64,000 nucleotides of DNA from an uncultured Neomegalonema sp. (lineage in GTDB: Bacteria > Pseudomonadota > Alphaproteobacteria > Rhodobacterales > Rhodobacteraceae), in the NCBI GenBank assembly GCA_937995735.1, contig CALKIZ010000003.1:176287-240286 (forward strand), in the 5' to 3' direction. Position 1 is the first letter of the stretch. The number at the start of each line of letters is the position of its first letter. The notes under the pieces are model-generated. The model did no database searches. It was not told the DNA's origin and saw nothing but the letters and a program-made list of their open reading frames with translations. Of the stretch, positions 54,236 through 62,058 are shown piece by piece. A program made the position numbers and the translations under genes.

Positions 54236-54817
54236 GAGCGCGGTTTTGAGGGTGCGGATAAACTGCGCTGGTTCTGCGTGAGAAAACACCTGTGACACCA
54301 AGGCAAAATCTGCGACGCCCGCGATAGCGCTGAGATCGTTTCCGGCATCGACAACCAAAGGCGTCTCTATGACGGCTTGCCACCAAACGAGCAAATCTGG
54401 CTCCAGCGCCTCCAGCGGCCCGAGCATGATATAATCGGCTCCGCCTTCCGCCGCGAGCAGAGCATCAGGGCGCGATGTGCCCGCGCCATATCCGACAATG
54501 GCGTTCCCGCCGAGCTGTTTGCGCGCCCACTCAATCTGCTTTGGTCCGTCTGAAAGATGCACACCGTCGAGCGAAAACCGCCGCGCCAAGTCCAGCGCCA
54601 TGGCATCATCCCCGGAGGCGACGAGTGGGCATTCAGCGGCATCGGCTGTCGCGATCATCCGCTCCAACGCAGGGATATTGTTGCTGGTAAAATCGGAGAT
54701 ATCCACCATCAGACACGCAACGCCCTCGGCGAGCACGGCTGACAAAATGCTTTCATCGAAAGCGGCTGGCGGCGGAGCCATTAGATAGAGCTGTGTTTTT
54801 ACAGGGTCTTGAATCAC
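54227..54817 (-). CDS. ThiE/TenI-like thiamine phosphate synthase-family protein
   Basis: The 196-residue protein is a TIM barrel of the TMP-synthase group: DGVHLSDGPKQIEWARKQLG for the diphosphate-loop strand, GYGAGTSRPDALLAAEGGADYIMLGPL, and the final VVDAGNDLSAIAGVADFALVSQVF, cited as AGNDLSAIAGV. Several residues of authentic ThiE are replaced, so it may be a degenerate paralogue. No other thi genes are near. The start is a GTG at 54817, whose GGAGG ribosome binding site lies in the 3' arm of a strong hairpin. Confidence 0.75.
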   Translation of the reverse strand: MIQDPVKTQLYLMAPPPAAFDESILSAVLAEGVACLMVDISDFTSNNIPALERMIATADAAECPLVASGDDAMALDLARRFSLDGVHLSDGPKQIEWARKQLGGNAIVGYGAGTSRPDALLAAEGGADYIMLGPLEALEPDLLVWWQAVIETPLVVDAGNDLSAIAGVADFALVSQVFSHAEPAQFIRTLKTALSA

Positions 54818-54820
54818 GAC

Positions 54821-54842
54821 GGGCCTCCCTTTCAGGAGGCCC
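54821..54842 (-). promoter_or_regulatory. Hairpin occluding the ribosome binding site of the ThiE-like gene
   Basis: On the minus strand GGGCCTCC pairs perfectly with GGAGGCCC around TGAAAG. The 3' arm contains the GGAGG that precedes the GTG start by seven bases. It also lies 48 bases beyond the TadE stop and could end that transcript, though without a T tract. Confidence 0.6.
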
Positions 54843-54889
54843 CCGATAGCGTGAAATGATCGTTCGCGCTAGGTTCGTGTATCCGCTTC

Positions 54890-55300
54890 TCAGAACAGAG
54901 TGCGGGTTCCGTCAACCCGGTGTGTAAGATCTCCGAATACGTTGAAGATCTCACCAAAATCAGCATTTGCCGTAACTGTCACACGTGCGCCGGGTACTTT
55001 AGCCGGAAAATATGTGATGTCGATTGCATCACGTTCCGGCGCGTACCCGCCGGCATTTTGGATAACGATGTCACGAACGTCATCCTCAGTGACAGTTGAC
55101 CCCGGGACCGTCAGCGTCAAAGCGGCAAATCTTGCCCCTTCATTCACGCTGTCTTTCAAGGTCCGGTCAGCAAATGTGTACCGCGCAAACTCCATCGGTG
55201 GAAACATCACCAGGAACAATAACGGAAGTGTCAGTCCCATCTCGATGGTCGCAGTACCCCGCCGGTCGGCTTTCCAACGTCTCAGCTTATTCATCATCAT
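54890..55300 (-). CDS. TadE-like pseudopilin
   Basis: The 136-residue protein starts with a basic stretch, then a TadE motif: RRGTATIEMGLTLPLLFLVMF, cited as GTATIEMGLTLP, with the Glu five residues into the hydrophobic helix as in prepilin-like substrates. The periplasmic part is beta-rich. TadE/F pseudopilins serve Flp/Tad pilus assembly, but no cpa or tad secretion genes are in the window. It overlaps the upstream gene by 14 bases and is last in a three-gene leftward operon. Confidence 0.85.
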   Translation of the reverse strand: MMMNKLRRWKADRRGTATIEMGLTLPLLFLVMFPPMEFARYTFADRTLKDSVNEGARFAALTLTVPGSTVTEDDVRDIVIQNAGGYAPERDAIDITYFPAKVPGARVTVTANADFGEIFNVFGDLTHRVDGTRTLF

Positions 55301-55820
55301 CCGGCTCCTCCCTGGCTTCTACATATTGTACCGACGTGTTATACAGGAACGTCTCGACGACCTTGCTGTTGCTGGACTGTTTTTCAGGTTCAACTACCAT
55401 CGCGATATCGAGGTAACGCCCCGGCCTTGATCCGTCTTCACAGGCCTCTACCGTACACATATTGGCACTGTAAGCATTTTCCAAAGGACAACCGCAATTG
55501 CGAGTCACAGTAACGTCTACACGTTGGCTTGACCTAAGTTGATCTTTCGCCACCTGACCCAAAAGCGCTTCGAGATTTGCATTCGTCATCGCATCAACGC
55601 CAGGCAATGCACGGACGGTCAGGACCATATCATTCAGTGCTTTTTCTCCAGCATGGTCGTTATCAATGCTGTTCGCTGTGCTCAACAAGCCGACAAAACC
55701 AAACCCGAGAAAGCTGATCGCGAGGGCAATTTCAAGACTGATCGTTCCGCGTTCTTCGCGTTTGAAGCGGGAGAGGCGCTTTCGCAGCCCCTTTCCTCCA
55801 AAAAACTTTTCCTTGTTCAT
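55287..55820 (-). CDS. TadE/TadF-like pseudopilin
   Basis: The 177-residue protein has a basic N terminus, then ERGTISLEIALAISFLGFGFVGLL, cited as GTISLEIALAISFLG, the same Gly-Thr-x-Ser/Thr-x-Glu pattern of Tad pseudopilins. Its periplasmic region contains four Cys in NCGCPLENAYSANMCTVEAC (NCGCPLENAYSANMC), likely two disulfides. The start is the ATG at 55820, behind AAGGGTGGG; the track GTG lies nine bases upstream. It is middle of the operon, 11 bases after the TadG-like gene. Confidence 0.83.
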   Translation of the reverse strand: MNKEKFFGGKGLRKRLSRFKREERGTISLEIALAISFLGFGFVGLLSTANSIDNDHAGEKALNDMVLTVRALPGVDAMTNANLEALLGQVAKDQLRSSQRVDVTVTRNCGCPLENAYSANMCTVEACEDGSRPGRYLDIAMVVEPEKQSSNSKVVETFLYNTSVQYVEAREEPDDDE

Positions 55821-55831
55821 AATGCCCACCC

Positions 55832-57211
55832 TTAGTTGCTGTAACGAAGTTGAGGGACCGTTTCGATCGTAACAGAAGTCGTTTGGACAGCTGTTGATGT
55901 TGTGTAGCCTGTCTCATTGACAAGTTCTTGCTCTGCTGTTGCACCGTGAAGCGTCAGGCGCGCGCTGCCTCTCATTTCAATCCACGCAGCATGAACCGAC
56001 ATATGTGCGTTTTCCCGTGATGGGCTGAGTTGAGCGTTGTTGTCGATCACCAATCCACAATTCGGGGCATAGATCACACCATCAAAAGCAAAATCAGCAC
56101 CGCCTGCGAATCTGTTTTGTTGGTTGTAAAAGGCTCCACATCGCGCTCTGTCAGACTGCCAGAACAACATGCCTGCCGAGTTGCCCGATGAAGGCGCGCT
56201 CAAGCTGACATCCGTACCGTTGTCGATGATCCACTTGCCGGGATTGTTGCCGCCGAAGTAGAAGGTCACGTCTTGGCTGTCATGAATACGGGCACCGCCA
56301 CGGACAAGGAAATCTCCGTTGATGATGTTGTAGACACCCGGCGCAAATCCCGCTTGTCCGCCGTTTTGGATAATGATGTCACCGCAATAGGTTCCCGGCT
56401 GCAGCACAGCAGGCGTAGGGACGTAGTTGACTGTCCGGCCATTGTTATCACATGAACCTTGGACGGGTGGCGTTAGGCTCGTGAATGGATCGATGAATTC
56501 TTCCACGCCGGATTCCGGTTCCACGTTTGTCGTTGTAAACCCGTTGCTTGAGTTGACGACTGTTTCGCCGACAGAGCGAATGAAGTCTGCTTCGATATGC
56601 GCGTTACGCATGTATATTGAGGCAGTTTCAAGCCAAGGACGTCTTTGGGTGTCTTCGGAGTTAGAGTGAACGCCGCAATTGGTTGCGTCGATATGCGCGG
56701 TGTTGTGCATATATATACCGCGTCTGGTGATTGGATTTGCGTCAAGTGCCGTGATGCACGGATATCCGCTGCTTTGAGTGGTTACCGAGGTAACGATTTC
56801 TCTTTGGACCAGCGCTACGTCAGCCCGGGCGTTTATAAGAACCGGCTCCTGCGTAATGATAGAACTCAGAAATCGGTCACTTTCGCGTTGAATATCGACC
56901 GTTATGTTGCCTTCACTAAACGATACTTCCATCGTCTCGCGTGATGCATCAAAGCCGTTTTTCTCAGCGTCTGCCAGAGCATAAGGCTCTAGTTCTGTTG
57001 CTCCATTGCTTTTCGCGAAGGCTGCTGCGACAGCAGCCGAGTCCGCTACGCGGGTCAGTGCAGTTTGTTCTTTTTTCCAGATGTTGTAATCAATAGCCAG
57101 GCCTGAGATGCCAATGATAACTGGCGCGGCAATTGCTAGAACAGTTCCGATAGCTCCGTCATCTGCACGGCAGAATTTTCGGATACTTGACAGAAGGCGA
57201 ATACGTTCCAT
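55832..57211 (-). CDS. TadG-like protein with a large beta-rich passenger region
   Basis: The 459-residue protein starts with a TadG-like segment, DDGAIGTVLAIAAPVIIGISGLAID, cited as GTVLAIAAPVIIGISG, which is an N-terminal membrane anchor. The remaining 380 residues are rich in Asn, Gly and Ser with repeating strand motifs (GVYNIINGDFLVRGG, GVIYAPNCGLVIDNNAQLS), which suggests a right-handed beta-helix. The same module occurs in other pilus-linked adhesins. Several Cys probably pair. The start was moved to the ATG at 57211, after GGAG. It may be a surface-exposed minor pilin or adhesin. Confidence 0.8.
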   Translation of the reverse strand: MERIRLLSSIRKFCRADDGAIGTVLAIAAPVIIGISGLAIDYNIWKKEQTALTRVADSAAVAAAFAKSNGATELEPYALADAEKNGFDASRETMEVSFSEGNITVDIQRESDRFLSSIITQEPVLINARADVALVQREIVTSVTTQSSGYPCITALDANPITRRGIYMHNTAHIDATNCGVHSNSEDTQRRPWLETASIYMRNAHIEADFIRSVGETVVNSSNGFTTTNVEPESGVEEFIDPFTSLTPPVQGSCDNNGRTVNYVPTPAVLQPGTYCGDIIIQNGGQAGFAPGVYNIINGDFLVRGGARIHDSQDVTFYFGGNNPGKWIIDNGTDVSLSAPSSGNSAGMLFWQSDRARCGAFYNQQNRFAGGADFAFDGVIYAPNCGLVIDNNAQLSPSRENAHMSVHAAWIEMRGSARLTLHGATAEQELVNETGYTTSTAVQTTSVTIETVPQLRYSN

Positions 57212-57267
57212 CACGTCATCTCCATTTGTGAACCTTGCGTGCAATTGAAGACGATTGGCGTGCAATA

Positions 57268-57430
57268 AAAATTAAGTATTAAGTAAAAATAATTCTATTC
57301 CGAGTGTATATTTAGTATAATTAAATATATATAGTATTTTTTACAAAATAAATATAATAGTTTTTATGAAAATGAATTATATTCTCAGTAAAAATGACAA
57401 TTTTATTGTATTGATTTTTCTAGTTTATAT
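57268..57430. other. AT-rich intergenic tract
   Basis: Between the divergent TadG-like and hflK genes about 160 bases are strikingly A/T-rich, with runs such as TTAAATATATATAGTATTTT. The whole gap 57212-57665 (454 bases) should carry both promoters. A 66-codon ORF at 57436 has no ribosome binding site or pattern and is not called. Confidence 0.7.
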
Positions 57431-57665
57431 TTTCAATGATTTGTATTCGACTGCTGAATTTGAAAAATACTGTTGCAAATAGGCACTGGGTCGAACAGTG
57501 TATAAAGAAAATTGATGCCACAGATAGTGCCTTCACGCGCTTGAACACGTGCCTATTATGCCCCAGATCATACCCTATCATCGAACGCGCGTTGAATGAT
57601 ATCAATTGCGCGCCTAAAAGACCGAGAATGCCGTAAGGCGAAGCGCGAATTTCAAAGGAGCTTAC

Positions 57666-59030
57666 ATGCCCTGGAGCAATAACTCTGGCGGCCCTTGGGG
57701 CGGAGGACCGTCCGGCGGCAACAATGGCGGTGGACGCAACCCGTGGGGCAATCCTCCTCCGGGTGGAGGTAATAACGGTGGTGGTCGCGGTCCCGGTGGC
57801 GGTGGTCCCGGTGGACAGCCTCCTAATCTCGACGAATTGTTCAGGCAAAGCCAAGAACGCTTACGCCGTACATTCGGCGGTGGTCCCGGCGGCGGTATTG
57901 GTGGCGGCATCAGCAAGGCCGGGCTGTTACTGGCATGTTTTGTTGCGATTATTCTTTATGCCTATCTTTGTTTTTATCAGGTGGGTGCGCGGGAGCAAGG
58001 TGTTGTGCTTCGTTTCGGCGAGTACTCGAGCACCCAAGGATCGGGCGCGCATTTTCGCGTTTGGCCCATCGACACAGTAGAAATTGTGCCGGTTGAGGCG
58101 ATCAACCAAACCAATGTAGGATTTTCAGGCAACGGACGGACCATCCCCAGTGAAAGCCTGATGTTGGCGGGTGACGAAAACATCATCGACATTCATTTCT
58201 CGGTTTTCTGGCGGATAAACGATCCGAAGGCTTTTTTGTTTAATATTGCTGATCCGAGTGAAACAGTGAAGGCTGTTGCGGAAAGCGCCATGAGGGAAGT
58301 GGTCGGACGGCCCCTCTCATCGGAAGCTGCGTTTGCTGCGGCCAATAAAGCAAAAGCGGAAGCAGAAGAGGCTGCAAAAGCAGTCGCTGCGGCGGAAGAA
58401 GAAAGCGGAGCTGCAGCAGCGGCTGAAATTGCGGCAGTCGTTCCGGTTGCTGTAAGAGCGACCCGTTCAGAAGAGATTCGCGGTGCTGGTCGTCAAAAAG
58501 TTATGGATGATGTCCGTGTACTCATTCAGGAAACCCTTGATTCTTACGAATCGGGTGTAACGATTACAGACGTAAAACTTGATAAGGCCGATCCGCCGCC
58601 CGATGTCATTGACGCATTCCGTGACGTTCAGGCGGCTCAACAGGATCAGGACCGCTTGCGAAACCAAGCAGATCGGTACTTCAACGAAAAAGTGGCTGCT
58701 GCTCGCGGCGCGGCTGCGGAAACTTTGGAGCAAGCTGAGGGCTATCGTGCCCGTGTCGTCGCCGAAGCTGAAGGTCAAGCGGCCCGGTTTGAGTCGATTT
58801 ATCAGCAATATGATGCATCGGACGAGGCCCGTAAGGTCATCAGGAAACGCCTGTACCTCGAAACGATGGAACGTGTCTTCGGTGGCATGAACAAGATTAT
58901 TCTGGATCAAAATGAAGGTGGTAGCGGAAGCGGTGTTGTGCCGTATCTGCCGCTCAACCAACTTCAGCAAGGTACACAGCGTTCACCTGCTGCCTCTCTT
59001 CAACCTAACATTCGGGGAGTGGATCAATGA
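57666..59030 (+). CDS. hflK: HflK, FtsH protease modulator subunit
   Basis: HflK and HflC form a large SPFH cage around the FtsH protease in the inner membrane. The 454-residue protein has a long Gly/Asn/Pro-rich N terminus, one TM segment (GLLLACFVAIILYAYLCFYQ), the SPFH domain with VGAREQGVVLRFGEY, and a coiled C-terminal part with YRARVVAEAEGQAARF. It is somewhat longer than usual: an Ala/Glu-rich insert at about residues 225-265 (AEEAAKAVAAAEEESGAAAAAE, cited as AKAVAAAEEESGAAA) splits the SPFH core. AAAGGAG precedes the ATG. Its stop overlaps the hflC start by four bases. Confidence 0.95.
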   Translation: MPWSNNSGGPWGGGPSGGNNGGGRNPWGNPPPGGGNNGGGRGPGGGGPGGQPPNLDELFRQSQERLRRTFGGGPGGGIGGGISKAGLLLACFVAIILYAYLCFYQVGAREQGVVLRFGEYSSTQGSGAHFRVWPIDTVEIVPVEAINQTNVGFSGNGRTIPSESLMLAGDENIIDIHFSVFWRINDPKAFLFNIADPSETVKAVAESAMREVVGRPLSSEAAFAAANKAKAEAEEAAKAVAAAEEESGAAAAAEIAAVVPVAVRATRSEEIRGAGRQKVMDDVRVLIQETLDSYESGVTITDVKLDKADPPPDVIDAFRDVQAAQQDQDRLRNQADRYFNEKVAAARGAAAETLEQAEGYRARVVAEAEGQAARFESIYQQYDASDEARKVIRKRLYLETMERVFGGMNKIILDQNEGGSGSGVVPYLPLNQLQQGTQRSPAASLQPNIRGVDQ

Positions 59031-59905
59031 GTTTACTCGGTCGTGGCCTGCTTGCTCTCGTCGCAGTCGTACTCTTAATTATTGCGACATGCACTTTCGT
59101 TGTCGATCAACGTGAACATGCGCTGGTTCTAGCCTTTGGTAAACCCAAAGATGCTATTGCCGAGCCGGGATTGCATTTTAAATTACCCCCACCCTTTAAT
59201 AACGTCGAATACTTCGACAAACGTATTCTTCCACTTGAAAGCGATCCGTCAGAGGTTCTGGCCAAAGATCAACGGCGACTTGTTGTTGATGCGTTTGCCC
59301 GCTGGAAGATTACTGATCCGCTGAAATTCTACCAAACAGTGCGTACTGAGTCACTTGCAAGGCAGCGCCTTGATACGATCCTCGCTTCCTCGATCAAAGA
59401 GGTTGTTGGTGATGTGGTTTTTGATGAAGTTCTGAAAAAGCGTGCTGAACTGATGAAGCGGATCACCAGTGATGTTGGTGTGGGTGCTAAGGAATTCGGT
59501 GTTGAGATTGTCGATGTTCGCATTCGTAGTGCGGATTTGCCCCAACAGAACTTGTTGGCGACCTACGAGCGGATGAAAACGGAACGTCAACGGGAAGCCG
59601 CAGATTTCCGGGCGCGTGGTGAAGAAGCCAAACAGATCAAACAAGCTGAAGCGGACCGCCGTGCCGTAGAACTTACGTCTGAAGCGCGCCGTAAAGCGGC
59701 GATCATTCAGGGTGAGGCCGATGCCGCCGCTGCGAAAACATTCGCAGATGCCTTCGGTAAAGACCCCGAATTCTATAATTTCTATCGCTCGCTGATCGCT
59801 TATGAGACCGCCCTTGATGGCAATAACTCATCCATTGTCATGTCCCCAGACTCAGATTTTTTCGAGTATCTGCGAGATGAAAATGGCGCGTCGAGCAAGC
59901 GATAG
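59027..59905 (+). CDS. hflC: HflC, FtsH protease modulator subunit
   Basis: The 292-residue partner of HflK has an N-terminal TM anchor, LLALVAVVLLIIATCTFVVD, then the SPFH domain starting REHALVLAFGKPKDAI and LHFKLPPPFNNVEYFDKRIL, cited as LHFKLPPPF. The C-terminal coiled segment contains AEADRRAVELTSEARRKAAIIQGEADA, cited as EADRRAVELTSEARRKAA. Translation is coupled to hflK. A strong hairpin follows, and then the DUF2065 gene. No anomalies were seen. The SPFH core here lacks the Ala/Glu insert found in HflK. Confidence 0.96.
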   Translation: MSLLGRGLLALVAVVLLIIATCTFVVDQREHALVLAFGKPKDAIAEPGLHFKLPPPFNNVEYFDKRILPLESDPSEVLAKDQRRLVVDAFARWKITDPLKFYQTVRTESLARQRLDTILASSIKEVVGDVVFDEVLKKRAELMKRITSDVGVGAKEFGVEIVDVRIRSADLPQQNLLATYERMKTERQREAADFRARGEEAKQIKQAEADRRAVELTSEARRKAAIIQGEADAAAAKTFADAFGKDPEFYNFYRSLIAYETALDGNNSSIVMSPDSDFFEYLRDENGASSKR

Positions 59906-59918
59906 ATCGCAAAGCCCG

Positions 59919-59947
59919 CCATCGCGGGGGCCAAGCTCCCGCGATGG
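59919..59947 (+). terminator. Perfect hairpin after hflC
   Basis: CCATCGCGGG pairs over ten bases with CCCGCGATGG around GGCCAAGCT. It lies 14 bases past the stop. No T run follows, so it may reduce rather than stop read-through into the DUF2065 gene. Confidence 0.55.
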
Positions 59948-59977
59948 ATTTAGGCCTCTTGAATACAGGCTGTCATA

Positions 59978-60169
59978 ATGCACTGGACTGACCTTCTCAC
60001 GGCTCTCGGACTTGCAGCAATGATTGAAGGAATTCTTTACGCTGCCTTTCCTGAGGGTGCGAAGCAGGCGATGGCGGAATTTATGTCGCTGCCAACTGAA
60101 ACACGCCGTAAAGCTGCGCTCGGGATAGCCGTTTTCGGCTTTGCTTTGATTTGGTTGGTGCGAGGATGA
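59978..60169 (+). CDS. DUF2065 (YjeT-like) membrane protein
   Basis: The 63-residue protein matches DUF2065: two hydrophobic helices (LLTALGLAAMIEGILYAAF and ALGIAVFGFALIWLVRG) with the polar turn AEFMSLPTETRRK between. Members lie beside hflKC in many Proteobacteria, including E. coli yjeT, and are thought to be linked to the FtsH complex, but no activity is established. Its TGA overlaps an ATG that opens a further short ORF. Confidence 0.92.
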   Translation: MHWTDLLTALGLAAMIEGILYAAFPEGAKQAMAEFMSLPTETRRKAALGIAVFGFALIWLVRG

Positions 60170-60312
60170 TGAATCCTGATCCGTTTAAACGTTTGTCTTA
60201 TTCGGATGATGTGGTGAGTTATCTCGTTTCATCAATTAAGCTTGAGTTCTATAGCGGCTTCTACCGTAAGACTGCAAAGTGTCAGTCTTTCGCCGCATTT
60301 ATGATCCAGTGA
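60166..60312 (+). CDS. Possible short coupled ORF
   Basis: Two adjacent ATG codons at 60166 and 60169 overlap the DUF2065 stop, and GAGG lies directly before. The 48-residue reading, MNPDPFKRLSYSDDVVSYLV and on to FAAFMIQ, has no domain or hydrophobic stretch. The overlap could be chance. It is given only because the ORF track is too coarse to show it. The 221-base gap to degP holds nothing else I can support. Confidence 0.25.
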   Translation: MMNPDPFKRLSYSDDVVSYLVSSIKLEFYSGFYRKTAKCQSFAAFMIQ

Positions 60313-60390
60313 AAACGGGACAAACGTTACTTCAGAGGTTAGAGTGATGCATAACACACACGCTCGTTAAAAAAAGGAAACCGCACCACG

Positions 60391-61911
60391 ATGAAATCAC
60401 CCCGCGCTATTGCCATCGCAAGATCCAAAGAATCCCGTAGCATTCGCTTGGGATTGATAACCTTCTTTGCCATTATCGCTTTACTTGCTGCACCGGTTGT
60501 TGCATTTGCCCGCGCTGCACCTGCCAGTTTTGCGGATTTGGCTGAGCGTCTTAGCCCAGCGGTGGTCAATATTTCCACAGCTCAAAAAGTTGACCGCCCG
60601 AGTTTCGGCCCTCGCGCTGGACCCGATGTGCCCGAAGGCACTCCATTTGAAGATTTCTTCAAAGACTTCTTTGATCGGCGCGGTGGACGGGGTGGCAATG
60701 AGCCTCGTACAGTGCAATCTCTCGGATCGGGTTTTGTTATTGATCCAGCCGGATACATTGTAACGAACAACCACGTCATTGATGGTGCAGATGAAATCAC
60801 AATCAACTTTGCCAATGGCGATGCCTTGGAAGCAAAATTGATTGGGACGGACCCTAAAACGGATATTGCTTTACTTAAGTTGATAGATGAGCCGTCAGAA
60901 CCGATTCCGTTTGTGCCCTTTGCTGATAGTGACAAAACCCGCGTAGGTGATTGGGTGATTGCGATCGGTAACCCGTTTGGACTGGGCGGATCAGTTTCTG
61001 CCGGCATCATTTCAGCACGTAGCCGCGATATTAATTCCGGCCCATATGATGATTTCCTGCAAACGGATGCGGCGATCAACCGGGGTAACTCTGGTGGACC
61101 TCTTTTCAACATGGACGGTGAAGTCGTTGGTGTGAATACGGCGATTTTCTCTCCAACGGGCGGTTCTGTAGGGGTCGGTTTCTCTGTCCCTGCAAATATT
61201 GCTAGCAATATTGTTGAGCAACTACGCGAATTTGGTGAGACCCGGCGCGGTTGGCTCGGTGTGCGCATCCGCGAGGTTACGGATGAGCTTGCGGAAGGGT
61301 TAGAACTGGAAAAAGCGTCTGGGGCACTTGTGGAAGATGTTACGGAAGGTGGTCCTGCAGAAGATGCCGGCGTTGAAATCGGTGATGTTATTCTGACCTT
61401 TGACGGGACAGAAATCACAGAAATGCGTGAACTGCCTCGTGCGGTCGCCGGTACACCAGTTGATGAAACTGTACGGATGGTCGTTTCCCGCAAAGGGAAG
61501 ACGCAAACATTAAAAGTGACCGTGGGTCGCCTCAAAGAAGCCGGCGGTAAGAGCGAAAAGCCTAAAGTGGCAGAAAAAGAGGACGAACCAGAAGAAGAGA
61601 AGCAATCGTTTGTCGCTTTGGGCATGAAATTCGAAGTTCTTGATCGAAAGGCCCGTGAACGCCTTGAGCTTGATAAAGACTTACAAGGTGCTTTGATTAC
61701 CGATGTTGAATCGACCGGCCCTGCTGCGAAAAAGGGTATTCAGGTCGGCGATGTGGTCGTTGAGGTCGCGCAAGAGGCGGTTGAAACTCCGGAAGCTGCA
61801 AAAGAAAAAATTGATGCAGCGAAGAAAGATGGACGCAGCTCAGTTTTGCTGCTTATCAACCGCGGTGGAGATGTCCGGTTTGTTGCCGTTCGCTTTCCTA
61901 AAGAAGAATAA
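60391..61911 (+). CDS. degP: DegP/HtrA-family periplasmic serine protease
   Basis: The 506-residue protein is a Do-type protease-chaperone. An N-terminal hydrophobic segment (LITFFAIIALLAAPVVAFA) serves as signal peptide. The chymotrypsin-like domain has the complete triad: His128 in TNNHVIDGA, Asp158 in KTDIALLKL and Ser234 in NRGNSGGPLFN. Two PDZ domains follow, the first with RRGWLGVRIREVTDEL and the second at about residue 410. The linker between them is acidic (AEKEDEPEEEKQ). It is downstream of hflKC, both systems for membrane and envelope protein quality. AAGGAAA precedes the ATG. Confidence 0.95.
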   Translation: MKSPRAIAIARSKESRSIRLGLITFFAIIALLAAPVVAFARAAPASFADLAERLSPAVVNISTAQKVDRPSFGPRAGPDVPEGTPFEDFFKDFFDRRGGRGGNEPRTVQSLGSGFVIDPAGYIVTNNHVIDGADEITINFANGDALEAKLIGTDPKTDIALLKLIDEPSEPIPFVPFADSDKTRVGDWVIAIGNPFGLGGSVSAGIISARSRDINSGPYDDFLQTDAAINRGNSGGPLFNMDGEVVGVNTAIFSPTGGSVGVGFSVPANIASNIVEQLREFGETRRGWLGVRIREVTDELAEGLELEKASGALVEDVTEGGPAEDAGVEIGDVILTFDGTEITEMRELPRAVAGTPVDETVRMVVSRKGKTQTLKVTVGRLKEAGGKSEKPKVAEKEDEPEEEKQSFVALGMKFEVLDRKARERLELDKDLQGALITDVESTGPAAKKGIQVGDVVVEVAQEAVETPEAAKEKIDAAKKDGRSSVLLLINRGGDVRFVAVRFPKEE

Positions 61912-61943
61912 GATCTCGATAGCCTACGGCGTAGATTAATAAA

Positions 61944-61974
61944 AAAGGCTGGGGAAACCCAGCCTTTAACTTTT
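61944..61974 (+). terminator. Intrinsic terminator after degP
   Basis: AAAGGCTGGG pairs with CCCAGCCTTT around GAAA, 33 bases past the stop. A run of A precedes it, so it should work on the minus strand as well; the plus-strand T tract is interrupted. Confidence 0.8.
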
Positions 61975-62058
61975 GAATTACCAACTTGGCACCGCCTTTG
62001 CTCTCTTTTTCACTATCGCGGTTTATTTGGCCTCCGCGCATGAAAGAAGAGAAAAGTC

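Noticed and set aside
57436-57636. 66-codon plus-strand ORF before hflK
   Set aside because: No ribosome binding site and no recognisable features; it lies in the probable hflK leader.
60582-61625. 347-codon minus-strand ORF
   Set aside because: Antisense shadow of degP; Ser/Pro-rich composition is typical of such shadows.
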